This document shows, piece after piece, positions 24,415 through 32,900 of a DNA stretch of 45,462 nucleotides. Origin of the DNA: Hyphomicrobiales bacterium (GTDB taxonomy: Bacteria; Pseudomonadota; Alphaproteobacteria; Rhizobiales; Xanthobacteraceae); assembly GCA_009377695.1 (NCBI GenBank), contig WHTP01000033.1:1-45462 (forward strand), given 5' to 3'. Under the pieces are notes generated by a model that saw only the letters and a program-made list of their open reading frames with translations, searched no databases and was not told the origin of the DNA. The position numbers were made by a program, and so were the translations under genes. Each line of letters begins with the position of its first letter. The first letter of the stretch is position 1.

Positions 24415-25860
24415 TCACGAAAACAGCGCGATGCGCTCTTCCTCGCTCATCGCCATGAGCGCGGCAAGCGGACCATCGACGATAACCTCTGCCGTTGATT
24501 TGGCCGTGGCGGATGCCTTTGCTTTGGCCTTCGGTAGAGGAGGGGGAGAATCCGCGCGCGAGCCGGGCGGTGCAACGCTCGTCCGCAATTCACTCTCGAT
24601 CGCCTCCAGTGCGGTCGAGAGTTTTGCATTATCGGTCTGAGTCGTGGTGACGCGGCTGCCGGCGGCGGGAGCTGCCGGCGCCGGAATCGCCTGCGCCGGT
24701 GCGGTGTCTGCGAGGCCGTCAAGGTCGCGGTCGACCTGCATTGCAATCGCGTCGCCCGCGGCAGGCGCAGAGGCCGACTCGACATTGATCGTCGATGTGT
24801 CGATGGCGTTAGAGGTGGTTATCGCTTCGGTTAATCTTTCGCTCGTGCCCGCGGAAGCGGAGAGCCAGCCTAAAGATAAGCCCCCTCGATTCCCGCTGGA
24901 ATTTACCCCCGACCTCGATTGGAGGCGGGAATGAGCGGAAGATTGTACGTCGGAATCCGATGTCGACGTCGGCTTTGCCTCGATGCTCTCAGGCGTCGGG
25001 GAGGGCTCCGACGCGACGGAGAGTGCCGGCGAGAACTCGGCTGTGTCGTCCGCGACCGTCAGCACCACATCGTCGTCCACGGCGAACTCGGCTGCGTCCG
25101 CCGCCGTTCCCGCAGCCGCCATTGCCGCCGCCGCTTCTTTCGCATGCGATGAGGGGGGTAGTTCGGTGTCGAGTCTCGTCGCGACATCCGATGGCGCGGA
25201 GGAGGCGACGCTGGCGCCCGCCGCGTTGTGGTCGGCCTGCAGCGACGCTGTGTCCGGCGCGGGCCGCGCCTCGGTGCGATTGGCAGCTGTCAGACGACTG
25301 TCGAGCATCCGTTCGATGCGGTGCTCGAGATAGTGCAGCACCTCGGCGAGTTTGTGCGAGCGCTCAACGCCGAGGCTGTGAACCGTATCGGCCGTAACGA
25401 TCGTATCCGCGATCTGCCCGATCTGGTCCGAGGCCGCGACCTCGACGCCGCAGGCTCGCATCGTCCACGCGATCTGCCGCAGCCGCTCGGCGGCGGCCGC
25501 AATGGTCGGATCAGTCGCATCCCTTGATCTGATCGCGAGCGCCGACGGCTTGGGCCGGCTTTCCGTGATCTCGGCACGCGTCTGTGCGATCGTGCGCGCC
25601 ATGTCGAGGAGCTCGATGCGGACCTGCTGGTCGGCCTCACGCATGGTGTGCTGCGCGTGCTCGCCGAGGACTGCGGCTTCCATGCGCGCGATGGCGGCCA
25701 GTACCTGCACGGTGTCGTTCTGCCGGTTGCGCCGGGCGAACTCGGCCAGGAACCAGCGCCCGCGCGCGGTCGCCGTCACCGCGGCACAGATGGCGTCATA
25801 GTCCGTGTCCGCCGCCGGTTCCGGTGGCCTTGTGGATAAAGCGAGGGATTCAGCGGGCAT
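24415..25860 (-). CDS. Unknown protein with conserved N-terminal helical domain and low-complexity middle
   Basis: 481 residues, not recognised as a named family. Residues 18-200 are helical and look conserved (YDAICAAVTATARGRWFLAEFARRN, then QVRIELLDMARTIAQTR and LAEVLHYLEHRIERML). The middle (about 200-420) is rich in Ala, Ser, Thr, Asp and looks disordered. The extreme C-terminus PLAALMAMSEEERIALFS resembles a short helical docking peptide. No signal peptide or membrane span, so probably cytoplasmic. A diverged copy of dispersed repeat R sits in frame in the disordered part (24840-24945). It reads divergently from the MFS gene. A chemotaxis or polar-signalling accessory role is possible but only a guess. 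Confidence 0.75.
   Translation of the reverse strand: MPAESLALSTRPPEPAADTDYDAICAAVTATARGRWFLAEFARRNRQNDTVQVLAAIARMEAAVLGEHAQHTMREADQQVRIELLDMARTIAQTRAEITESRPKPSALAIRSRDATDPTIAAAAERLRQIAWTMRACGVEVAASDQIGQIADTIVTADTVHSLGVERSHKLAEVLHYLEHRIERMLDSRLTAANRTEARPAPDTASLQADHNAAGASVASSAPSDVATRLDTELPPSSHAKEAAAAMAAAGTAADAAEFAVDDDVVLTVADDTAEFSPALSVASEPSPTPESIEAKPTSTSDSDVQSSAHSRLQSRSGVNSSGNRGGLSLGWLSASAGTSERLTEAITTSNAIDTSTINVESASAPAAGDAIAMQVDRDLDGLADTAPAQAIPAPAAPAAGSRVTTTQTDNAKLSTALEAIESELRTSVAPPGSRADSPPPLPKAKAKASATAKSTAEVIVDGPLAALMAMSEEERIALFS
24840..24945. repeat. Dispersed repeat R, copy 3, inside a coding sequence
   Basis: CGCTCGTGCCCGCGGAAGCG and GCGGGAATGAGCGGAAGAT align with the two halves of copies 1 and 2 (18 of 19 in the last segment). 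The gene reads it on the minus strand as SSAHSR...WLSASAGTSERLTE, matching the AHSRERGNP...WVPAFAGTSGE phase of the intergenic copies. Confidence 0.75.
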
Positions 25861-25994
25861 TTCCCCGACGCCTGCGAATCAAGTGTGCACAACCTTGATA
25901 GTTGCCGTTCGCGACAACCCTGCACAAGGCGCGATTTTTCTGACACGAGGGCGGTGGCTGGACGAAAGCCGGGATTCCACGATGAGTCGCGCTG

Positions 25995-27254
25995 ATGCCG
26001 AATAGTCCCCGGGATGATGGCGACCTTGCCGGCGGGCATTTCGCACGACGGATGGCGATGTTCTACGCCAGCACTTTCGTCGTGCTCGGCGTGTATCTGC
26101 CGTTTCTGCCGCTATGGCTTGCGGCCAAGGGCCTGGAGGCGGGGACGATCGGCATTGTGCTCGCCATGCCCATGGGCTTGCGCCTTGTCGCGATTCCTCT
26201 GGCGACGCGGGCCGCCGACCGCCGCGACGCCCTGCGGGCCGTCATCATGGCCGCGACGCTCGCTGCGCTCGTTGGCTTCGCTACGCTCGCCTTCACGACC
26301 GACACGCTGACCATTGCCGTCCTCTACGCATTATCGGCGACCGCCTTCATGCTGCTGTTCGTCCTCTCCGATGTCTATGCGCTGCGCGGTCTTGCGGCGC
26401 ACCGGCGGGCCTACGGGCCGGTGCGGCTGTGGGGCTCCGCCGCTTTCATCGTGTCGAATCTCACGGCCGGTTATCTCTTCGATATCATCGCCGCCCGTGA
26501 CCTGATCTGGCTGATCGTCATTGCCTTGGCGCTCTGCCTGGTCGCGGCATGGGGCTTGCCGCCGCTCGCCCCCGCCTTTCCCTCCCACGGCGAAAGGGCG
26601 TCCACGCCGATCCGCGACGAGTTATGCGGAAGGGGGAAAGGAGGGGCTACCACGGGCGAGACGACGCCCGCGCGCGTTCTGCTGCGCGATCCCGCCTTCA
26701 TCGCGGTCGTCGCGACGGCGAGCCTGATCCAGGGCAGCCATGCGCTCTATTACAGCTTCTCGACCATCGATTGGCAGGCGTCCGGGTTCGGCGGCGGCAC
26801 CATCGGCGTGCTGTGGGGGCTTGGCGTCTTCGCCGAGATCGTGCTGTTCGCATTGTCGGCGCGGCTGCCGGCCGCATTCACGCCGAGCATCCTGATGCTC
26901 ATCGGTGGTATAGGCGCGCTGGTGCGGTGGATCGCGATGGCGCTTGGGCCGCCGGGCGCGCTGCTGCCGTTGTTGCAATGTCTGCACGGGCTATCGTTCG
27001 GCGCCACCCATCTCGGCACGCTCGCTTTCATCGGGCGTGCTGCGCCGCGCGGCCTGGCCGCGACCGCGCAAGGCTATCTCGCGGTCTCGATGGGCGTCGC
27101 GATGGCGGCGTCGACGGGATTGTCCGGGCTGTTCTACGGGCGCTTCGGCGCCGCCGCCTATGGTGCAATGGCGCTCATTGCAGCAGCCGGTATTGCGGCC
27201 GCGCTCATGACGCATCGCATGCAGCGAGGAGTCGACAACAGCGGCGCGGGTTAG
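25995..27254 (+). CDS. MFS permease (3-phenylpropionate/HcaT-like branch)
   Basis: 419 residues with twelve predicted spans. N-terminal half: ARRMAMFYASTFVVLGVYLPFLPLWL and GLRLVAIPLATRAADRRD (motif A-like loop). Later GLSFGATHLGTLAFIGRAAP and TAQGYLAVSMGVAMAASTGLSGLFYG are characteristic of this branch. The cytoplasmic loop between spans 6 and 7 (about residues 195-225) is unusually Gly/Arg/Thr-rich and is coded by a palindrome-containing stretch. The transported compound is unknown. The stop codon overlaps the stop of the convergent gene by a few bases. Confidence 0.88.
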   Translation: MPNSPRDDGDLAGGHFARRMAMFYASTFVVLGVYLPFLPLWLAAKGLEAGTIGIVLAMPMGLRLVAIPLATRAADRRDALRAVIMAATLAALVGFATLAFTTDTLTIAVLYALSATAFMLLFVLSDVYALRGLAAHRRAYGPVRLWGSAAFIVSNLTAGYLFDIIAARDLIWLIVIALALCLVAAWGLPPLAPAFPSHGERASTPIRDELCGRGKGGATTGETTPARVLLRDPAFIAVVATASLIQGSHALYYSFSTIDWQASGFGGGTIGVLWGLGVFAEIVLFALSARLPAAFTPSILMLIGGIGALVRWIAMALGPPGALLPLLQCLHGLSFGATHLGTLAFIGRAAPRGLAATAQGYLAVSMGVAMAASTGLSGLFYGRFGAAAYGAMALIAAAGIAAALMTHRMQRGVDNSGAG

Positions 27255-27682
27255 TTGCAGCTCGGATACATCGACGCGAGCTCACGGCCCGTGAGATACT
27301 TCATCTGACGCGTGAGACCGCCACGCCGGCTGATCCATTTCTTCACGTTGCGCGGATAGACCGCCATCAGCAAACGCGTTCCGCCGCGGTTGGTGGCCGG
27401 CCGGCCGTTCTGGCCGTGGTGCCAGGCGGCGTGAAAGCCGAGCCGCGCACGGCGCGTCACGCAGATGCGATTGCGCGGAATGACGCCAAGCACCAGGGTG
27501 CAGGCCGACAGGCACGGGCCGTCAATAATGACGCGCTGCCCGGACTCGCGGAGTGCCACCAGGTTTTCGAGATAGGGGCCGATTTGGCCACCGGCATCGC
27601 CGGTGATCCTTACCGCCGCCGAAGCAGACGAAACCAACAGCGCCGCCAAGACGGCGCCAAGCATCACCGTAGCTGACCGCAT
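27251..27682 (-). CDS. Small exported protein with ClpP/COG3904-like serine motif
   Basis: The ATG at 27682 (GAGGGAG five bases upstream) gives 143 residues; a GTG two codons earlier is less likely. Signal peptide SATVMLGAVLAALLVSSASA, so periplasmic. The core VIIDGPCLSACTLVLGVIPR resembles the nucleophile region of small ClpP-fold proteins (GxCxSACT), and ARLGFHAAW could supply a histidine. A serine-hydrolase-like function is an inference from these motifs only; homologues are generally annotated as hypothetical. Convergent with the MFS gene. Confidence 0.75.
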   Translation of the reverse strand: MRSATVMLGAVLAALLVSSASAAVRITGDAGGQIGPYLENLVALRESGQRVIIDGPCLSACTLVLGVIPRNRICVTRRARLGFHAAWHHGQNGRPATNRGGTRLLMAVYPRNVKKWISRRGGLTRQMKYLTGRELASMYPSCN

Positions 27683-27822
27683 GACCACTCCCTCGTGCCA
27701 AAGCCCAAGCTCCCCTTTCTAAAGCGTTAGCAACCCCCTGCGAAAGAGTTTCAATCATTAAATTTAATTGGCTGTTTCATGGTAAGGGGAACTGTTAACG
27801 GCAGCCGTGCGGGACCCAGGGC

Positions 27823-28812
27823 CTATTCGACCTTGATACCCGCGTCGCGCACGACCTTGCCCCAGCGCTGCGCTTCATCCGCAATGAATGCGGCGAATTC
27901 CCGCGGCGTCCCAATTTTGGGATTGGAGCCGAGCTTCTTGAGCGCCGCGCTCACCGCCGGTGTGGCCAGCGCTTGGTTAATCGCGCCGTTCAGCCGGGCA
28001 ATCACGGCCGCCGGAGTTCCGGCCGGCGCCAGCATGCCATTCCAATAGGTCGCGGCGATGCCGCCATAGCCGCTCTCGCCCATGGTGGCGACGTTCGGCA
28101 ATTGCGGATTGCGTGCGTTGCCGGTGACCGCGATCGCCCGCAGCTTGCCGCCCTCAACATGCTGCAGGACATTGGCGAAGTTGTCGAAATAGATGTGCAT
28201 CTGCCCGGCCAGAAGGTCGGTGGTCGCGAGCGCGGAACCGCGATAGGGCACATGCACGATGTCGAGGCCGGTCATCGACTTGAACATCTCGCCGACGAGA
28301 TGAGGCTGCGTGCCGAAGCCTGGGGAGGGGAAATGGACCTTGCCGGGGTTCGCCCTGGCATAGGCCACGAGCTCTTTCATCGTTTTTGCCGGCACCGACG
28401 GGTGGATCACCAGCAGCAGCGGACTTTGGGATACGATGGCAACCGGCGCGAAGCTCTTCACCGCATCATAGCCGGCGTTGCGGTTTATCATAGGACTGAC
28501 GACGACCGGCCCGGGCGTGCTGAACATCAAAGTGTATCCGTCGGGATCGGCGCTCGTAACCACCTTGGCGCCGACCGATCCGCCGGCACCGGGCCGGTTC
28601 TCGATGATGAACGGCTGTCCAAGCGACGCCGTCAGGCGGTCGGCAATGATGCGCGCGGTGACGTCGACGCCGCCGGGTGCGAACGGCACGATGATCCGCA
28701 CCGGCTTGGTTGGGTAATCTTGCGCGAGCGCCGACGCGGCGAATATGCAGACGGACGCCAGCACGACCGCCGCGGCTCGTGCGCCCGACAGAAACCATCG
28801 CTTGGTGATCAT
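27823..28812 (-). CDS. Bug/TctC-family periplasmic solute receptor
   Basis: 329 residues. Signal peptide (RAAAVVLASVCIFAASALA) followed by QDYPTKPVRIIVPFAPGGVDVTARI, the signature Bug start that forms the carboxylate-binding loop. Later GQPFIIENRPGAGGSVGA, PAGTPAAVIARLNGAINQAL and IADEAQRWGKVVRDAGI are standard for the family. Bug proteins bind organic acids or aromatics, often for TctAB transporters, but no TctA/TctB gene is nearby, as is common for orphan Bug receptors. Lies upstream of nothing co-directional but downstream of the dipeptide epimerase gene (78 bp apart), so both may share a transcript. Confidence 0.93.
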   Translation of the reverse strand: MITKRWFLSGARAAAVVLASVCIFAASALAQDYPTKPVRIIVPFAPGGVDVTARIIADRLTASLGQPFIIENRPGAGGSVGAKVVTSADPDGYTLMFSTPGPVVVSPMINRNAGYDAVKSFAPVAIVSQSPLLLVIHPSVPAKTMKELVAYARANPGKVHFPSPGFGTQPHLVGEMFKSMTGLDIVHVPYRGSALATTDLLAGQMHIYFDNFANVLQHVEGGKLRAIAVTGNARNPQLPNVATMGESGYGGIAATYWNGMLAPAGTPAAVIARLNGAINQALATPAVSAALKKLGSNPKIGTPREFAAFIADEAQRWGKVVRDAGIKVE

Positions 28813-28890
28813 CGCGCTTCCCCCTGCGGCCCGCGCTGCGGCCGTCGAGGCTGAGCTTAGCGTCCTGGGGCAGGGTGGAGTAGCGGCAAA

Positions 28891-29883
28891 TTATCCCCAC
28901 AATGCGCGCGACGGCGGGTGCACGCGGCTGCCTTCGTAGCGCAGCGGATCGATCCGGTCGCGCGCGAGCAGAAGCGCACCGTCGAGATCGACGACGCGTG
29001 CGCGCTGCGCCACCAGCATGGCCGGCGCCATCGCAAGCGATGTCGCCACCATGCAGCCGACCATCACGGAAAGCCCGAGCCGCGCCGCTTCCTCGCCCGT
29101 GGCCAGCGCCTCGGTGAGGCCACCGGTCTTGTCGAGCTTGATATTGACCGCGTCGTACTTGTTCTTGATCGCGGCAAGCGACGCGCGCGCATGCACGCTT
29201 TCATCGGCGCAGATCGGCACCGGATGGCGGAAGGCGGACAACACATCGTCGCGGCCGTCCGGGAGAGGCTGCTCGATCAGCGTTACGCCGGCGGCAGCGC
29301 AGGCGGCGAGGTTGTCAGTCAGGCTCTGCCGGGTCCAGGCTTCGTTCGCGTCGACGATCAGTTCGGCATGGGGTGCGGCGCGCCGCACCGCCGCGATCCG
29401 CTCAGGATCGCCCGAGCCGCCGAGCTTCACCTTGAGCAGCGTACGCTCGGCGGCCTTCGCTGTCGCCGCGGCCATCTCCTGTGGCGTCGCGAGCGAGATC
29501 GTATAGGCGGTGACGAGCGGCTTGGGCTCCGCCAGACCGGCAAGCTCGTAGGCCGGACGGCCGGCCCGTTTGGCTTCGAGGTCCCAGAAGGCGCAATCGA
29601 GCGCGTTGCGCGCGGCGCCCGGTGACATCGTCTGTTGCAGGACGGCACGATCGAGGCCGCCTGTGATCGCCGGGCGCATCGCCTCGATCGCGGCGCTGAC
29701 CGACTCGATGGTTTCGCCATAGCGCGCATAGGGCACGCATTCGCCGCGCCCGCGGTGCTCCCCATCGGACAATTCGGCGACGACGACAGCGGCTTCGGTC
29801 TTGGCGCCGCGGCTGATCGTGAAGCTGCCGGCAATCGGCCAGCGTTCGGCGCGGAGGGTGAGGGAGATGGGGGCAGGAGGCAT
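28891..29883 (-). CDS. Dipeptide (L-Ala-D/L-Glu) epimerase, enolase superfamily
   Basis: The start at 29883 gives 330 residues; a start 13 codons upstream (29922) is possible but adds no family sequence. The muconate-lactonising-type residues are all visible: Lys151 and Lys153 (LLKVKLGG), metal ligands Asp178 (VDANEAW), Glu204 (IEQPLP) and Asp227 (CADESVH), and the second-side base Lys249 (NIKLDKTGG). Family enzymes epimerise L-Ala-D-Glu released from peptidoglycan or related dipeptides. The downstream Bug receptor may bring in a related compound, but this is an inference from adjacency. Confidence 0.92.
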   Translation of the reverse strand: MPPAPISLTLRAERWPIAGSFTISRGAKTEAAVVVAELSDGEHRGRGECVPYARYGETIESVSAAIEAMRPAITGGLDRAVLQQTMSPGAARNALDCAFWDLEAKRAGRPAYELAGLAEPKPLVTAYTISLATPQEMAAATAKAAERTLLKVKLGGSGDPERIAAVRRAAPHAELIVDANEAWTRQSLTDNLAACAAAGVTLIEQPLPDGRDDVLSAFRHPVPICADESVHARASLAAIKNKYDAVNIKLDKTGGLTEALATGEEAARLGLSVMVGCMVATSLAMAPAMLVAQRARVVDLDGALLLARDRIDPLRYEGSRVHPPSRALWG

Positions 29884-29946
29884 CGGTGCCGATTGTAGCC
29901 TGAATCGACCGAGACGTATCATTCGGCCGACCGCCTAATCAAAACC

Positions 29947-29965
29947 GGCGCGCCGTTGGCGCGCC
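29947..29965 (-). terminator. Probable terminator of the GPR/RgsE-like gene
   Basis: Two GGCGCGCC words 3 nt apart form an 8-bp stem; on the minus strand it is followed by GGTTTTGATT. Confidence 0.55.
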
Positions 29966-29992
29966 CGTTTGTTGTTCGCAAGTCAATATTGA

Positions 29993-32900
29993 CTAGTCGA
30001 ACCGGCCGGCCGCGTGGGCGAGCATAGTGTAGACCTTGCCGGTCTCCGAGGTGAGGTAGGTGCGCGCTACCACTTGGCCGCGGTCGTCGCGGGACACCTC
30101 GTCGAGCAGCCGCTCGAATTCGGCGATGTAGCGGTCGACCGTCTGCATGAACTCGCGGTCGCCGCGATACTTGCGCCGGATCTCCTCGAACGCCCGTTGG
30201 CCCTGCATGGTGTAGAGCTTGCGGGTGAACACGTTGCGCTCGCCGCGCTTGTAGCGGTCCCACAATTCGGCGGCCGCGTCGTGATCGATCATGCGCGCGA
30301 TGTCGACCGCGAGCGAGTCGAGCGACTCGATCGAATGGCGCGGCGGTCGGTCCTCGCCATTGGCCTCGGGAGTGCCGCGTGCTTGTTCGCGCGGCGGCGG
30401 AGGCGGCGCCTCGTCGTGCGAGGCGCGGGTGAGCAGATCGGACAGCCACCCGGTGCGGGGACCCGCGTTGCCACTCTGCGCAGCCGGGCTGAGCGACGGC
30501 GCTTCGGCGCGGCGCGGCGCCGGCGGCGCGCTCGGCGCCGCGATCTCGACGCGGGCGCGCGGCGGCGACCCGCCGTTCGCCAGCGCCGCTTCACGGCGGG
30601 ACGGGGCGCTGTCGTGGTCGATCCGGCGCGTGCCCGGCTCGACCGCGTCGAGATCGCGGCCATGGCGGGCGACGATGCGGTTGAGCTCGGCCAGCGCTTC
30701 GATCTGATCGACGATCACGCGGCGCATCTGGGCGGCGCTTTCGGCGGTCTCCTGCGGCAGCTCGAGGATGCCTTTGCGCAGCTCGGTGCGGGTGGCGTCG
30801 AGCTCCTGCTGCATCTCCATCGCCATCCGCTTGAGACCTTCGACGACCTCGCCAAAGCGCTGGGCGGCCTGGTCGAGCATCTGCTGGCCGTCGCCGGTGG
30901 TCTGATCGTAGATCTCGCGCATCGCCTGGGCGGTGCGGCGGTATTCCTCCTCATTTGAAGAGCGGATGCTCTCGAAATTCTCCGCGATCGTGCGCGCGCC
31001 CTGATTGGTCGAATCCGCGACCAGGCGGGCGATCTCGCGGGTGCGGTCGCTGGCGCTTTCCAGCGACTGGTTGAGCAACTCGGAGAAGCGGGTGAGGCGC
31101 CCTTGCAGGTCCTGCGCCTTGTCGTCGAGCGACGTGACCACGCGGGTGAGCGACTGGTCGAGCGAGCCGGAGAAGCGGTTGATGCGCAGCTCGACGTCAT
31201 CGGCCTTTTGATCAAGGTTGTTGACGAGCGTCTCGAGCGCCTCGCGGCGCTCGTTGAGCGAGCCCTCGGTGCGCCGGTTGCTGCGGTCGATCAAGGCGAC
31301 CGCCTCGGCGAGCGAGCGGCCGTGCGAGTCGAACTGGGTCGCGAGCTGCGACAGGTCGCTGAGCGTCTCCGTGGTGATCGCGCGGAACGCGGTGATCTGC
31401 GTCTCAACCTGCGTATTGGCGGTGCCGGTTTTCGCCGCCACGTCGTTCATCGCAGTGACGAACTCGGCGACGCGGTTCACCAGCGTGCTTTCGATCTCGT
31501 TCATGTTCTCGTGCGCGCCGCTCAGCACCTCCTGCAGGAGGATGTTGGCCTCGCGCAGGCGTTCGAACAGGGCAGTGGTGTCGGAACGCAGCATGCCGTG
31601 GGTTTCAAGCATCTCCGATACCGCGGTCGCGGCAGTCGACTTCGACTGCTCGACGGCGGAGTGGGTCTGTTCGTGCAGGTCGCGCAACGTCTTCGCGAGC
31701 ATGGCCGCCGCGCCCTTGGCGGCGGCATCGGTGCCCTCTTGCAGTTCCTTGAGCGAACGGGCGATCGAGCTGGTCGAGCCCTCGGTCGCCATCTGGGTGG
31801 CGTTGTTCGCCTCGTGCATCGACTTGGCCAGCGCGCTGGTCGCGTTCTCGCTCGCCTCGTTGATGAGCCGGGCGATGTGCTCTGAGTTGTCCATCATCGT
31901 CTGCGTGAAGGTGAAGCCCTTGGCTTCGATAGCCTTCACCGCATGCTCGGTGACGCGTGAGACTTCGCTCGAGAACTCTTGGCTCTTGCCGGAGAGGGCG
32001 TTGATCAGGACGCTCGACTTCTCGTCGAGCAGGCGCGTCAGCTCGGCGGAGCGGCTCGACACCGATGTGGTGATCTCTTCCGCCTTGCCGACGAAGTTGC
32101 GCGCGACCTCGGCGCTGACGCCGAGCAGGGTGCGCTCGACCTCGGTGGCGTTCTGCTTGAGCACGTTGCTCACGCCGGTCGACATGCCGGTGAGGCTGCG
32201 CTCCGCCTCCTGAGCGCTCGTGCGGATGGCCGTCGTGGTGGTGGACGCAAGCTGGGCAAGGTTGCGCTCGGCCTCGCCGGCATTGGTCTTGATCGACTGG
32301 CTGAGCTGTTCGAGCCGGGCGTTGATGACCGTGGTGGTGGTGGTCGCGAGCGTGCCGATCGAACGCTCGGCATCGCCGGTGTTGGTTTTGATCAACTCGC
32401 TCATCTGCTCCATGCGCGAGCCGATCGTCTCGGTGCTGGAGGAGGTGAGGGCGGTGATCGCCTGCTCGGCGTCGCTGGTGTTGGTCTTGATCGCGGTGGA
32501 GAGCTGCTCCATGCGCTCGTTGAGGATATCGGCCGCGGCCTTGCTGCGGGTCTCGATCTCCCTGGTGACCTCCATGGCGCGGCCGATCAGCAACTCTTCG
32601 AAGCGGCCGATCCGGGTGTCGAGATTGCCGGCGACCTCCATCGCGCGGTTGCCGAGCGCCTTGTCGATGTCGTCGATCTTGGCACCGAGCGCGTCGGCGA
32701 GCTTAGCGCCGCGCACGTTAATGACGGCGGTGACATCGCTGATGCGCTTGTCGAGCGCGGAGACGACCTCCTTGCCGCCGTCGGCCAGCGTCTTGGCGAT
32801 GTCCATGACGCGGCCGCCGAGCGCCTCGTTGAGCGTCTGGGTGCGGCCGTCGAGTGCGTCCTGGAAGCGGACGAACTGCTGGTCGAGGCTGGTCGTGACC

